Shown: positions 37,353 through 46,108, counted from the first letter of the stretch. The stretch is DNA of 64,000 bases from Desulfatitalea alkaliphila (GCF_022968795.1 NZ_JALJRB010000010.1:80971-144970); one strand, 5' to 3'. The notes: generated by a model from the letters alone, not told the origin. Translations and numbers: made by a program.

Positions 37353-38288
37353 CTACTTTTTGGCGGCCGCGCGGATCTCTGCCAAGTCCTTCCGATCGAA
37401 GGCATACAGGGTGTTGCAGTTGTGGCAGCGGATCTCCACCGGAAAGGGGCCGTTGCGGGCCATATCGGCCAATTCGGCCGGATCGAGCATGGCGAGCATG
37501 GTGCCGATCTTCTCCCGATTGCAGTGGCACATGAACTCCACGCCCCGCCGATCCAGGATGCGCGGCCCCAGGCCCGGAAACGCCTCGGCCAGCCAAGGTT
37601 CGGGAAAATCGGCAGCGCCCACCGCCTGCCCCATGGATGGCAAATCGTGCACCAACGCCTCCAACCGGGCCAACAGCGATTCGGGCGCGCCCGGCAAGGC
37701 TTGCAGCATGAGACCACCGGCCCCTTGGACATTGCCTTCACCGTCGAAAAAAATCCCCAGGGAAAAAGCGGAGGGCAGCTGTTCCGACTTGAGGTAGTAG
37801 TGGGAGAGGTCCTTGGCCAGGCTGCCGTAGGCCATCATTACTTTTCCGGTAAAGGGGTGCTTGGCGTCCTGCAGGTACTTGGTGACCGATAGAAAGCCGG
37901 CGCCGTAAAAAGGGCGCAGATCGAAACTCTCCAGGGGCTTGTCGATGGGGATGGGCACCTGCTTGAGAAACCCCCGCACTTCACCGAAAGCGTTGGCTTC
38001 CACGCTCATCCCTTTAATCGGCCCCGAGCAGCCCACATCGATGGCGATGCGGTCATTGCCTTTCAAGGTAGCGGAGATCAGGGCGGCGGCCAGATAGCCG
38101 TGACCCAACACCAGGGTCTCCAACAGACCCAGTTCGTGATTCCAACGCATTTCATTGACCATGCGCGTACCGTTGACCGCCACTCCCCGAATGGTGTCCT
38201 CACCCATCAGAAAGGGGTACAATTTGTCCCGCCGGCTGGCCTCCAATTGGGCCTTCAGATCTTCGCCGTAAAGTTTCTTCTTTTCCAT
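37353..38288 (-). CDS. hslO: Hsp33 redox-regulated chaperone
   Basis: 311 aa. Hsp33 holdase that becomes active when its zinc cysteines are oxidised. The C-terminal C-x-C (FMCHCNRE) and C-x-x-C (IRCHNCNTLYAF) are intact. The N-terminal body shows family blocks (GPIKGMSVEANAFGEVRGFLK, GFLSVTKYL, SEQLPSAFSLGIFFD). Its start lies only 3 bp after the stop of the upstream transglycosylase gene on the same strand, and it converges on the Nudix gene. Useful for an anaerobe meeting oxygen or hypochlorite. Confidence 0.93.
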   Translation of the reverse strand: MEKKKLYGEDLKAQLEASRRDKLYPFLMGEDTIRGVAVNGTRMVNEMRWNHELGLLETLVLGHGYLAAALISATLKGNDRIAIDVGCSGPIKGMSVEANAFGEVRGFLKQVPIPIDKPLESFDLRPFYGAGFLSVTKYLQDAKHPFTGKVMMAYGSLAKDLSHYYLKSEQLPSAFSLGIFFDGEGNVQGAGGLMLQALPGAPESLLARLEALVHDLPSMGQAVGAADFPEPWLAEAFPGLGPRILDRRGVEFMCHCNREKIGTMLAMLDPAELADMARNGPFPVEIRCHNCNTLYAFDRKDLAEIRAAAKK

Positions 38289-38291
38289 GTT

Positions 38292-39434
38292 TCAATCTTC
38301 CATTTCTTCAAAGGTATCCGCCGGCCATTGTGCCGCGCCGGCATCATCCCAACGGGGATAGAGCACCAGACGGTCGCCGGGATGAATCGGTTTGTTCAGA
38401 TCGATGCGATTCCAGATCAATAAGGCCGGCAGGGGCAGGTCGAACCGCTCGGCAATGACCGAGAGCGAATCGCCGGGTTGCACCACGTAGATGCGTTGGG
38501 GACGCTTTGTTGCATCCTCGGCCATGACTTGTCGCAAACGCTCACCGAATCCGTCCGCGGCCCCTTCGGGCAGATGCAAATCGTAACGCCCCTCTTGCAG
38601 ATAGTGCCCGCGCAGGGCGGGGTTCAGGTCCTTGATGCGCTTGAAATAGGTACCGGCGGCTTCAGCCACCAGGCGTATGGGCACTTCCCGCGCCAAGACG
38701 ATGGTGGCGGTGTCGAAACGCCGGGGCGGATAAAGATCTTCCGGCGCCAAATCGAACCCGTAAGCGACGGGATTGCCGACGATCAACTTGACCGCCAGCA
38801 TCCGGAACACGAAACGCTGGGTCTCCAAGGGCAGGTAGAGTTGGTAGTAATTGTTGCTCTCCTGTTCCAGCATTTCCGCCGCCAGGCCGTTGCGCCCCAT
38901 GTTGTAGGCAGCCAGCGCCAGGGTCCAGCTGCCGAACTGCTCGTGCAGGGATTGCAGATATTGCAGGGCGGCAGCGGTGGAGGCCTGCAGATCCCGCCGC
39001 TCGTCAATGAATCGGTCTACGGTCAAGCCGTGATTGCGCCCGCTTCCGGCCATGAATTGCCAGTACCCCATGGCACCCCGCCGCGAACCGGCATGGGGCC
39101 GCAGGGCGCTCTCCACGATGGGCAGGTATTTCAAGTCGTCGGGCAAGCCCGCCTTTTCCAGTTCGGCGGTGATATAGGGCAAATAACGGGCGGCCCGTTT
39201 GAGCCACAGCACCACCTGTGTCCGATTGTCCAGGCTGAGCAGCATCTCCAGCTCGAACCGCTCCCGCACGTCGGCCAGCTCCCAGGGCACCGGCTCACCG
39301 CAGAGGGTCAAATCCGCCGGTGGCCGCACTGCGGCCGCCAGGGAGGCGGCCCCGGCAACGGCGCCACTTCCCCCCCAAATCATCAGCCCCACGACGATCC
39401 ACGGTCCAAATCGCGACAGGGTGTTCTTGCGCAT
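38292..39434 (-). CDS. Membrane-bound lytic transglycosylase, MltD-like, with LysM
   Basis: 380 aa. Signal peptide (~1-30), transglycosylase SLT domain (~85-210) with catalytic Glu in LKYLPIVESALRPHAGSRRGAMGYWQFM and the AAYNMGRNGL segment. A second helical part follows, then one C-terminal LysM (YVVQPGDSLSVIAERFDLPLPALLIWNRIDLNKPIHPGDRLVLYP) that holds peptidoglycan. It cleaves glycan strands to 1,6-anhydro-muropeptides in the periplasm. GAGGAG lies 7 nt before ATG 39434. Nearly touching hslO and 11 bp after the small membrane-protein gene upstream, so one operon. Confidence 0.9.
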   Translation of the reverse strand: MRKNTLSRFGPWIVVGLMIWGGSGAVAGAASLAAAVRPPADLTLCGEPVPWELADVRERFELEMLLSLDNRTQVVLWLKRAARYLPYITAELEKAGLPDDLKYLPIVESALRPHAGSRRGAMGYWQFMAGSGRNHGLTVDRFIDERRDLQASTAAALQYLQSLHEQFGSWTLALAAYNMGRNGLAAEMLEQESNNYYQLYLPLETQRFVFRMLAVKLIVGNPVAYGFDLAPEDLYPPRRFDTATIVLAREVPIRLVAEAAGTYFKRIKDLNPALRGHYLQEGRYDLHLPEGAADGFGERLRQVMAEDATKRPQRIYVVQPGDSLSVIAERFDLPLPALLIWNRIDLNKPIHPGDRLVLYPRWDDAGAAQWPADTFEEMED

Positions 39435-39445
39435 GGTAGTTCTCC

Positions 39446-39859
39446 TCAAGGGGTTCGCAGTTCGCGAAAACCCAGATGTCGACCGATCTCCTCCAAGCAC
39501 TTGCGGGCCTGTCCCCCATTGGGCATGTTCTCCAGGCGCAGTATGGGATCGGTCGCCGCCTCGGGCGACTCTTTGCGGGAGAGCAGCGCCAGACGGTACC
39601 AATAGGGCAGCTCCTGGTCGTGCAGGTCCACAATGGCGACGCCCTGGCGACGAATATCGCGCAGTATTTTACGCCCCCGGTCCCGCTGCAACGGGGCGGT
39701 ATCGTCCGCGGGCAACAATTTCCGGTAATCGTTCAATCGTTGCAGCAACTCTCCCTTGGCCCGCCGGTAGCGTCCGATGGGCAGAATCCAGAACCGCACC
39801 ATGATATAGCCGCACATGCCGGCCAGGAAACTGAATCCGACCACCAGATAAAAACGCAC
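39446..39859 (-). CDS. Small membrane-anchored protein of unknown function
   Basis: 137 aa from a GTG start at 39859, chosen because GAGGAG lies 6 nt upstream and the reading frame then begins MRFYLVVGFSFLAGMCGYIMVRFWILPIGRYRRAKGEL, a clean N-terminal membrane helix. The soluble part is a basic helical domain (LRDIRRQGVAIVDLHDQELPYWYRLALLSRKESPEAATDPILRLENM). Not recognised. It sits 11 bp ahead of the transglycosylase and could be its partner in the envelope. Confidence 0.65.
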   Translation of the reverse strand: MRFYLVVGFSFLAGMCGYIMVRFWILPIGRYRRAKGELLQRLNDYRKLLPADDTAPLQRDRGRKILRDIRRQGVAIVDLHDQELPYWYRLALLSRKESPEAATDPILRLENMPNGGQARKCLEEIGRHLGFRELRTP

Positions 39860-39910
39860 TGTCCACTCCTCGTTTGCTGTTGCTGTGTGTTGCGATGATA
39901 CCCCAAGCAC

Positions 39911-40891
39911 TTATCCACAGGTGTCGAACGGCCCCTTGAAGGCGGCGGTTTGCCAAAAAGCCGCCAATATATTCCGGTACTGCTCCACGCGCCGCGCTTT
40001 GCGCACGCGTTTGAGCAGTTTGTCGCCCTGCTGAAAGTTTTGGGCGAAATAGGTCCAGTAGCCCTTCATGGTATCCACCAGTTGCACCGGCCCATGGCGA
40101 ATGGCGGCAAAACGGTCAAAGAGGGTGTCGTGGAACCGCCGGAACCGGCCGATCCGATCTTCGTGACTCGGGCTGCTTCCCTTTATCGCGGAAGGCAGAA
40201 AGGGATCGGCCAGCAGGCCGCGGCCGATCATCCAGCCGGCCACCGACGGAAAACGCTGTTGCAACACTTCAAACCCTTTTCGGTCGACGATGTCGCCGTT
40301 GTAGATCACCGGGTGCCGGGTACGCTGAAGACACTGCGCGAACATCTCGAAGTCGGGGCGCCCTGTGTACATCTGCTCACCGGTACGCGGATGAAGGATC
40401 AGCGATTGGATTGGGTAGCGGTCGAAAACCGGTAGTAGATCCAGTATCTCCTCAGGCGCACTGCGACCCAGGCGCAGCTTGACGCTGATGCGTGTCGGCA
40501 GAGCACCGGTCACCTGCTCCAGAAAAGCATCGATGCGTTCGGGATGGGGCAGCAGGCCCGATCCGCGCTGCTTGTTGGCCACGCGGGCAAAAGGACAGCC
40601 AAGGTTCCAGTTGACCGTGTCGTACCCCATCCGGTGCAGGGCGGTGGCCAGCGCGATGAAATTGGATGGGGTTTTGCTGATGATCTGGGGCACGACGGGC
40701 ATCAGCCGGTTGTTTTCCGGCAACACTTCCTGAATTTGGCTGGGTTTGATACGCACCCCTTGGATGGTGGTCAAAAAAGGGGTGACCGCGCCGTCGATGC
40801 CGTCGAAATGCTCGGCATAGGCGTTGCGAAACAGAGCACCGGTCAGCCCCCGGAGGGGCGCCAGCCAGATTCGGGGGGTGGCAGGGATCAT
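39911..40891 (-). CDS. dus: tRNA-dihydrouridine synthase
   Basis: 326-aa FMN TIM-barrel enzyme reducing uridine in tRNA D-loops. IWLAPLRGLTGALFRNAYAEHFDGIDGAVTPF, NWNLGCPFARVANKQRGSGLL, RISVKLRLG, SLILHPRTGEQMYTG and VIYNGDI match the DusA/B/C family. The second conserved loop reads GSGLLPHP, without the Cys seen at this place in some Dus enzymes; position differs among subgroups, so I do not call it inactive. The start at 40891 has no clear Shine-Dalgarno. Followed by the small membrane-protein gene after ~50 bp. Confidence 0.88.
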   Translation of the reverse strand: MIPATPRIWLAPLRGLTGALFRNAYAEHFDGIDGAVTPFLTTIQGVRIKPSQIQEVLPENNRLMPVVPQIISKTPSNFIALATALHRMGYDTVNWNLGCPFARVANKQRGSGLLPHPERIDAFLEQVTGALPTRISVKLRLGRSAPEEILDLLPVFDRYPIQSLILHPRTGEQMYTGRPDFEMFAQCLQRTRHPVIYNGDIVDRKGFEVLQQRFPSVAGWMIGRGLLADPFLPSAIKGSSPSHEDRIGRFRRFHDTLFDRFAAIRHGPVQLVDTMKGYWTYFAQNFQQGDKLLKRVRKARRVEQYRNILAAFWQTAAFKGPFDTCG

Positions 40892-40958
40892 GTCGGGAAT
40901 ATCGGTTTGCGTCGGGCAAGGGCCGCTTGGGTGTCAGGGCAATGGGGCGATGCCGGCT

Positions 40959-41486
40959 TCATTGCTGTTGCCGGCGCACATAATCGGTCACGATTTCCGC
41001 AACCCGCTTTTCGATGAAATCGGCCAGTTGACGCGCGCTTTCCATGGAGATGGCGGTCACGTCCGCGGACAAGGCTTCGACCCGCTCCTCATCGATATCG
41101 GTGATTTTGTTCACCAGGAAAGTATCCACTTCACCGTCATCGAGAACCTTGCCGCAGCCGCCGACCGCGCCGAGAAAGGTGTCCTCGACGAATATGGGCG
41201 TCACCAGTTTGACCATTCCCGCATCGCACTCCTCGATCACCGTCTGCCGGCTCTGGCGCGCCTGGTTGGCGAGGTTCATGTGGGCCGTAGCGCAGATGAA
41301 ACTCTGTCCCTTGGAGGTTGCCTTGATTTCCGGACAAAGCCGATTGGGCCAGTGGGGGTTCTGCACAATGCGGATCCCTTCGGTGTTGTAGACGGCCGGA
41401 TTCAACCCGGAGCGTTCGTAGATCGCATCTTCAAAGGCTTGCCATGTTTCGATATCGCAAAGGTCCAAAAGATCCATGACGGTCAT
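40959..41486 (-). CDS. Stand-alone PocR ligand-binding domain protein
   Basis: 175 aa made of little but a PocR sensory domain (PF10114 type): LLDLCDIETWQAFEDAIYERSGLNPAVYNTEGIRI, LCPEIKATSKGQSFICATAHMNLANQARQSRQTVIEECDAGMVKLVTPIFVEDTFLGAVGGCG. In PocR this domain precedes an AraC-type DNA-binding part or sits in kinases; here no output domain follows, only a short helical tail. Six Cys residues, several in the conserved core, suggest a metal or redox ligand. AAGGA lies just before ATG 41486. An 11-bp palindrome is upstream. Confidence 0.75.
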   Translation of the reverse strand: MTVMDLLDLCDIETWQAFEDAIYERSGLNPAVYNTEGIRIVQNPHWPNRLCPEIKATSKGQSFICATAHMNLANQARQSRQTVIEECDAGMVKLVTPIFVEDTFLGAVGGCGKVLDDGEVDTFLVNKITDIDEERVEALSADVTAISMESARQLADFIEKRVAEIVTDYVRRQQQ

Positions 41487-41547
41487 CCCTTCCTTTCGTT
41501 TTGAAATCGCGTGAGGAATATACCCTGCCCCGCCGATGAATGTCAAA

Positions 41548-41583
41548 GGTATGGAATCGCATTTACATCGATGATTCCATACC
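41548..41583. promoter_or_regulatory. Perfect 11-bp inverted repeat upstream of the PocR-domain gene
   Basis: GGTATGGAATC (41548-41558) and GATTCCATACC (41573-41583) separated by 14 bp, 62 bp before the PocR-domain start. No U-run follows, so an operator is more likely than a terminator. Confidence 0.45.
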
Positions 41584-41613
41584 CCCACCGGTGTGGTTAT
41601 CACGATGATGCCT

Positions 41614-41641
41614 TGCCCCCTGCACTTGTGTGCAGGGGGCA
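41614..41641 (-). terminator. Stem-loop after the nitroreductase gene
   Basis: TGCCCCCTGCAC (41614-41625), loop TTGT, GTGCAGGGGGCA (41630-41641): a perfect 12-bp stem 7 bp beyond the nitroreductase stop. It marks the likely 3' end of the alicyclic-acid operon, although no T-run follows. Confidence 0.55.
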
Positions 41642-41647
41642 CGACAA

Positions 41648-42319
41648 TCACAACCCGTGCCAGTGGACAATATCATCGATCGGCACGCGGGAGGTCTGGA
41701 CCTGGTTGGCCGGATAGTCCCAGTCCGGGTAACCGATGGCGATGGACATCACGATGCGCATGTTGTCGGGGATGGCGGCGTGTCGGCGCAGCACATCGGG
41801 GTATAGACAGCCCTGGTCCGCGATGCAGGTGCCCAGGTCGAAGGCAAGGGCGGCCAGGCAGATGGTTTGTATGACGATGCCGATATCGATCAGAGGGGTG
41901 TCGGGCTTGAGCGCTGTGTCTGTCAGCACGATTATGGCCGCCGGGGCATCGAAGAAGCGAAACCCCCGTTCCGTCCACTGCGTGCGTTTGTCTGTGTCCT
42001 GGCGTTCGATGCCCATGAGTCGAAACAGTTGGACGGCCAGTTCGACCTGCCGTTCGCGGTAGACGCTTTGCTTGCTCCATCCCACCACCGACTGTTCGCC
42101 ACCGGGGGTTTCGCCGGCCCGCAGTTTGGCCGCATTGGCCTGGCGCACTTGATCCAACACGCGGCCGCCGAGCACGCAAAACGCCCAGGGCTGAGAATTC
42201 ATTGCCGACGGGGCGCGACCGGCGATTTGCAGGATTTGCCGTATGGTCTCCTTGGGAACGGGGTCGGGCTTGTACCCCCGGACGCTTTTGCGTGTTTTGA
42301 TTGCATCGATGATCTGCAT
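41648..42319 (-). CDS. Nitroreductase family flavoprotein
   Basis: 223-aa FMN nitroreductase-like protein: IIDAIKTRKSVRGYKPDPVPKETIRQILQIAGRAPSAMNSQPWAFCVL (FMN-binding start), then LDIGIVIQTICLAALAFDLGTCIADQG and MSIAIGYPDWDYPANQ. Such enzymes reduce nitro groups, quinones or enones with NAD(P)H. AGGAGG lies 7 nt before ATG 42319. It is the last gene of the iclR-badH-ali-badI operon, 55 bp after badI, so a role with the alicyclic pathway is possible but unproven. Confidence 0.85.
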   Translation of the reverse strand: MQIIDAIKTRKSVRGYKPDPVPKETIRQILQIAGRAPSAMNSQPWAFCVLGGRVLDQVRQANAAKLRAGETPGGEQSVVGWSKQSVYRERQVELAVQLFRLMGIERQDTDKRTQWTERGFRFFDAPAAIIVLTDTALKPDTPLIDIGIVIQTICLAALAFDLGTCIADQGCLYPDVLRRHAAIPDNMRIVMSIAIGYPDWDYPANQVQTSRVPIDDIVHWHGL

Positions 42320-42374
42320 GATCTTTCCTCCTGCCTTGAACTGCGTCTTCCATTTCCTCGCTACCGCATGCCAC

Positions 42375-43169
42375 CTACTTGCGGTACTTGTCGTAATCCG
42401 GTTTCCGTTTTTCCATGAAGGCATTTCGACCCTCCATGGACTCTTCGGTGCCGTAGAACATGCTCAAGCCCCCAACGCCCAGATGGGTGATGCCGGCCAC
42501 ACCGTCGGTTTCGGCATGGAAGGCGTATTTGAGCATTTTAAGCGCCGTGGGGCTCTTTTCGAGCAGTTCGGCGCACCACTTGTCGACCTCCTCATCCAAC
42601 TTTTCAAAGGGCACCACGGCATTGACCAAGCCCATGTCGAGGGCTTCCCGGGCCGTGTACAGGCGGCACATGTACCAGATTTCCTTGGCTTTTTTGAGCC
42701 CGACGCAGCGGACCAGGTCACCGGTGCCGTAGCCAGGGTCGAAACTGCCCACCTTGGGACCGGCCTGGCCCAATTTGGCCGATTCGGCCGCAATGGACAA
42801 GTCGCAGACCACCTGGAAGACATGGCCGCCGCCGATGGCATATCCGTTGACCCTGGCGATGACCGGTTTGGGAATGGTACGGATCAGGTTGGAGACGGTC
42901 TGCCAGCCCACTTCCACCGGTAGCGCCGCGATGGTGCCGGCATATCCGCCGGCCTCCCGGATGGACTGATCTCCGCCGGTGCAAAAGGCCTTCTCGCCGG
43001 CGCCGGTGAACACCACCACGCCGACGGAGTTGTCCACCCAGGCATCGGTCAGCGCCTGGTTCAACTCCAGCAGGGTCAGGGAGGTGCAGGCATTGAATTT
43101 CTGCGGCCGGTTGATGGCGACGCGGGCGATGCCGTTTTTCTTCTCGTAAATGATTTCTTCGAAGTTCAT
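42375..43169 (-). CDS. badI: BadI-like 2-ketocyclohexanecarboxyl-CoA hydrolase
   Basis: 264-aa crotonase-fold enzyme of the MenB/BadI branch. It would open the ring of 2-oxocyclohexane-1-carboxyl-CoA to give pimelyl-CoA. Seen: MNFEEIIYEKKNGIARVAINRP, KAFCTGGDQS (oxyanion loop), VIARVNGYAIGGGHVFQVVCDLSIAAE, GQAGPKVGSFDPGYGTGDLVRCVGLKKAKEIWYMC and C-terminal KRKPDYDKYRK, which resemble Rhodopseudomonas BadI more than MenB (for example S-x-D-P-G-Y-G-T). No menaquinone gene lies nearby, while BadH-, AliA- and AliB-like genes do. AAAGGAG is upstream; the second of two adjacent ATGs is taken. Confidence 0.8.
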   Translation of the reverse strand: MNFEEIIYEKKNGIARVAINRPQKFNACTSLTLLELNQALTDAWVDNSVGVVVFTGAGEKAFCTGGDQSIREAGGYAGTIAALPVEVGWQTVSNLIRTIPKPVIARVNGYAIGGGHVFQVVCDLSIAAESAKLGQAGPKVGSFDPGYGTGDLVRCVGLKKAKEIWYMCRLYTAREALDMGLVNAVVPFEKLDEEVDKWCAELLEKSPTALKMLKYAFHAETDGVAGITHLGVGGLSMFYGTEESMEGRNAFMEKRKPDYDKYRK

Positions 43170-43240
43170 CATTATTTCTCCTTTGGAATGAAGGTACCGG
43201 TTTTGGATGAGCCGGCTTTTCTTTCAGCGATACTGTTCTT

Positions 43241-44401
43241 TCAACGATAGTTGTAGGGAAGAAACTCCCTGCCCATCACTTCACGTTGCACCACTAGTTT
43301 GGAAACCTGGGAGGTGCCGTCCGCGATCTCGATGGCCAGCACATCGCGCAACCGCTGTTCGAGGGGATACTCCTTGGTGTAGCCATAGTGACCGTGCAGC
43401 AGCATGCAATCGCGAATGGCATTGGTGGCAAAGCGGGGGGCCATCCATTTGACCATCCCGGCTTCCTTGGAGCTCGACCGACCCTGGTCCCTCAGCCACA
43501 ACGCTTTGTAGCACAGCAAACGCACCGCCTCCAGCAAGCTCAAATGCTCGACGATGGGAAAGGAAACCCCTTCGAAGGTGGCTAGCGGGCGACCGAAGGC
43601 AACCCGCTTTTTGACGTGCGCCATGGTCTCCTCCAGGGAGACCAGCGCGGGCGATATGGCCTCCAGGCAGAGGAGTATGCGGCTGATGTCGAAGCCGCGC
43701 ATGGCCATCTTGAACCCCGTGCCCTCCTCCCCGATGAGATAACTTGCGGGGATTTCCACATTTTCCAGAAACAGCGAACCGCGCACCACGGCATTGCAGC
43801 CGAGATCTTCATAGCCCTGCATGGTGACGCCGGGAAGATTCCGGGGGACGACGAAACAGCTGACCCCTTTGGCCCCGGCAGCCGGATCGGTCTTGGCAAA
43901 GACCAGGGAAACGTCGGCATCCATTATGGCGGTGATACCCGATTTTTCGCCATTGAGGATATAGGCGGCACCTTTTTTTTCGGCGCTGGTTTGCATAGCG
44001 ACGGCATCGGTGCCGGAACCGGGTTCGGTCAAGCAGAAGGCCGGGATCATCTCGCCGGCCAAAAGGGGCGCCAGAAATGCATCGCGCACCTCCTGACTTC
44101 CGTGCTCCAGCAAACCGGCGCAAAGATGACCGGCCACATGGGTGGCCATGGGTAGGCTGCAATCACCGCGGGCGATCTCCTCGCAAATGATGCCCTCCGT
44201 GATGTACGATTCACCCAGGCCGCCGTTCTCCTGGCTGACGGAGGTACCGATGAAGCCCAGCGACCCCATTTTGCGCAATAGTTCCCGGGGGTATTGCTTT
44301 TCCCGGTCCCAGCGGCTGTATTGCGGCGCCAATTCTTCCTGAGCAAATCGCCGGACTTCCTTCTGAATCATTTTTTGACTGTTGCTGAATGAAAATTCCA
44401 T
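43241..44401 (-). CDS. Acyl-CoA dehydrogenase, AliB-like (cyclohexanecarboxyl-CoA dehydrogenase)
   Basis: 386-aa FAD acyl-CoA dehydrogenase: N-terminal helical domain, FCLTEPGSGTDAVAMQTSA and YILNGEKSGIT in the beta domain, and C-terminal LLHGHYGYTKEYPLEQRLRDVLAIEIADGTSQV. By position it should oxidise cyclohexanecarboxyl-CoA to cyclohex-1-ene-1-carboxyl-CoA. The usual catalytic Glu of the 'EGT' motif is Asp here (D361), and the alternative base position in FDISRILLC is also not Glu. GGGGG precedes the ATG. It lies 39 bp after the CoA ligase and 70 bp before badI. Confidence 0.82.
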   Translation of the reverse strand: MEFSFSNSQKMIQKEVRRFAQEELAPQYSRWDREKQYPRELLRKMGSLGFIGTSVSQENGGLGESYITEGIICEEIARGDCSLPMATHVAGHLCAGLLEHGSQEVRDAFLAPLLAGEMIPAFCLTEPGSGTDAVAMQTSAEKKGAAYILNGEKSGITAIMDADVSLVFAKTDPAAGAKGVSCFVVPRNLPGVTMQGYEDLGCNAVVRGSLFLENVEIPASYLIGEEGTGFKMAMRGFDISRILLCLEAISPALVSLEETMAHVKKRVAFGRPLATFEGVSFPIVEHLSLLEAVRLLCYKALWLRDQGRSSSKEAGMVKWMAPRFATNAIRDCMLLHGHYGYTKEYPLEQRLRDVLAIEIADGTSQVSKLVVQREVMGREFLPYNYR

Positions 44402-44440
44402 TGGATACCCCCCGTTCTTGGATCATCGACGGATCACCGA

Positions 44441-46108
44441 TCATGCTTTTTCCAACAACCCTTTACGGTAGTCTTCTTTGGCACGCTCTTTCACCTTGTA
44501 GTGAATGAGTTTGCCCGTGGCCGTCATGGGCAATTCATTCACGAACCGGTAAAGCCGCGGCCGCTTGTACCGGGAAAGCATGGGGTGATTGCGGCAATGT
44601 TCATCCAGATCCTTGACCGTCAAGTTTTCTTCGGCTTTGATCACGTAGGCGACAACGATTTCCCCCCACTTTTCGTCCGGCACACCGGTAACCGCGCAAC
44701 CGGAAACCAACGGATGCTGGTTGAGCGCCTCTTCCACCTGCACCGGCTGCACATTCTCGCCGCCGGAGATGAGCATGTCATCCTTGCGGCCGACGATGGT
44801 GACATACTCCTGTTCGTTCCAGGTGCCCAAATCGCCGATGTAAAGCCATCCCTTGTAGAACTTCTTGCGCGCCTCGTCCGGTTTGTTGATGTAATCGTAC
44901 GCACATTTGCCCGGCGCCCTGACAATCACCTCACCCACCGTCTGGTTGTCCTTGGGCACTGTTTCGTCCGGTTCCGCCAGGCGATCGGGCAGCAGCTCGA
45001 CCACCGCCATGCTGTCGTCCGTGCAGGAGCGACCTGCACTGCCGGCCATGGCGGGCAGATCGAAGGGCCGCAGGAAGGTGTTCCAGAAAGCCTCCGTGGA
45101 CCCGTAGCCGTTGAAGATGTTCTTGGTCAGCACCTTGTGGCACTCGATGCACAAGTTCGCCTCCAGCGGCGCCCCCATGGTGACAATGCCCTTTAACGAG
45201 CCGATATCCCGTGGTCGCGCCACTTGTTCGTCCTTGAGCATCTTCAGCGTGACCGGCGCACCGATCAGGTAGGTCAGTTGATACTGCTGCACCAGATCGA
45301 GAACGGTCGGCGCATCGAACATTCTGAGGACAACCACCTCCCCCCCGATATACAGCGTCGGGTTCGGTCCACCCGAATACAGGCCGCCCCGGTGAAACCA
45401 AGGGGTCATGTTCAATGTTTTGTCCAGTGGCGAAAGGGGAAAGTGCATGATCACGTCGTGGGCGCTGAAGATGTCATTGAGATTGTTGAGGGGCACCCCC
45501 TTGGGCATACCGGTGGTACCCGAGGTGTACAGCCGGGTCACCTCGTCATAAACGTGACTGGGGTGCTGAACGCCCGGTTCGTCTTCCGGGCTGTTCTTGA
45601 CGTAGTCGGAATAGGTCAGCGACCCGGCAAAAGGTTGCTGTGCGCCGCTGATATCGACCATAACGATCTTTTCAGGACGGTGCGAAGCCAACTCCAACGC
45701 GCGTTGGGCGACATCTTTGACATCCGCGTCGTAGAAGTACACCTTGGGCTTGCTGTCATCCAGAATATAGGCCGTCTCACCGGAAGAGAGACGGAAATTG
45801 ATGGGGCAGTTGATGGCGCCGATCTTTTGCGGCGCCAGGTAGAGAAAGAGAAATTCGGCGGAATTGAGCAACTGGTACATCACCACATCGTTCTTGCCGA
45901 CCCCGCTGCCCGTCAGAGCATGGGCCAGCTTGTTCACTTCCGCATTCAGTCGGGGATAGGTCCAGCTCTGTTTGCGCACAGGGCAAGTCAGCGCGGTGCG
46001 CTCGGAGAACCGGTGTACATTGCGCATGAAACCGTTGATGTAGGTGAAGGTGTTTTCAAAGGTGTCTATAAACATCTCCGAATTGTAGGTTTGGCTGTGT
46101 GCCTTCAT
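44441..46108 (-). CDS. Acyl-CoA ligase, AliA-like (cyclohexanecarboxylate-CoA ligase)
   Basis: 555-aa ANL-superfamily ligase forming acyl-CoA through an acyl-adenylate. [15 protein letters not shown] is the AMP/P-loop motif; GYGSTEAFWNTF, GWLYIGDLGTWNEQEYVTIVGRKDDMLISGGENVQPVQVEEAL and the C-terminal TATGKLIHYKVK lysine region are intact. Placed between BadH- and AliB-like genes, it probably activates an alicyclic acid such as cyclohexanecarboxylate; a related aromatic or fatty acid is an alternative. AAAGGAGGG lies 6 nt before ATG 46108; an ATG 21 codons upstream has no site. Confidence 0.82.
   Translation of the reverse strand: MKAHSQTYNSEMFIDTFENTFTYINGFMRNVHRFSERTALTCPVRKQSWTYPRLNAEVNKLAHALTGSGVGKNDVVMYQLLNSAEFLFLYLAPQKIGAINCPINFRLSSGETAYILDDSKPKVYFYDADVKDVAQRALELASHRPEKIVMVDISGAQQPFAGSLTYSDYVKNSPEDEPGVQHPSHVYDEVTRLYTSGTTGMPKGVPLNNLNDIFSAHDVIMHFPLSPLDKTLNMTPWFHRGGLYSGGPNPTLYIGGEVVVLRMFDAPTVLDLVQQYQLTYLIGAPVTLKMLKDEQVARPRDIGSLKGIVTMGAPLEANLCIECHKVLTKNIFNGYGSTEAFWNTFLRPFDLPAMAGSAGRSCTDDSMAVVELLPDRLAEPDETVPKDNQTVGEVIVRAPGKCAYDYINKPDEARKKFYKGWLYIGDLGTWNEQEYVTIVGRKDDMLISGGENVQPVQVEEALNQHPLVSGCAVTGVPDEKWGEIVVAYVIKAEENLTVKDLDEHCRNHPMLSRYKRPRLYRFVNELPMTATGKLIHYKVKERAKEDYRKGLLEKA

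Noticed and set aside
39911..40891. Inactive dihydrouridine synthase because the second loop lacks Cys
   Set aside because: The position of the catalytic Cys differs among Dus subgroups and I cannot align it reliably by eye.
42375..43169. MenB (naphthoyl-CoA synthase) identity for the crotonase-fold gene
   Set aside because: Residues around S-F-D-P-G-Y-G-T, the C-terminus and the neighbours fit BadI better, and no other menaquinone gene is present.
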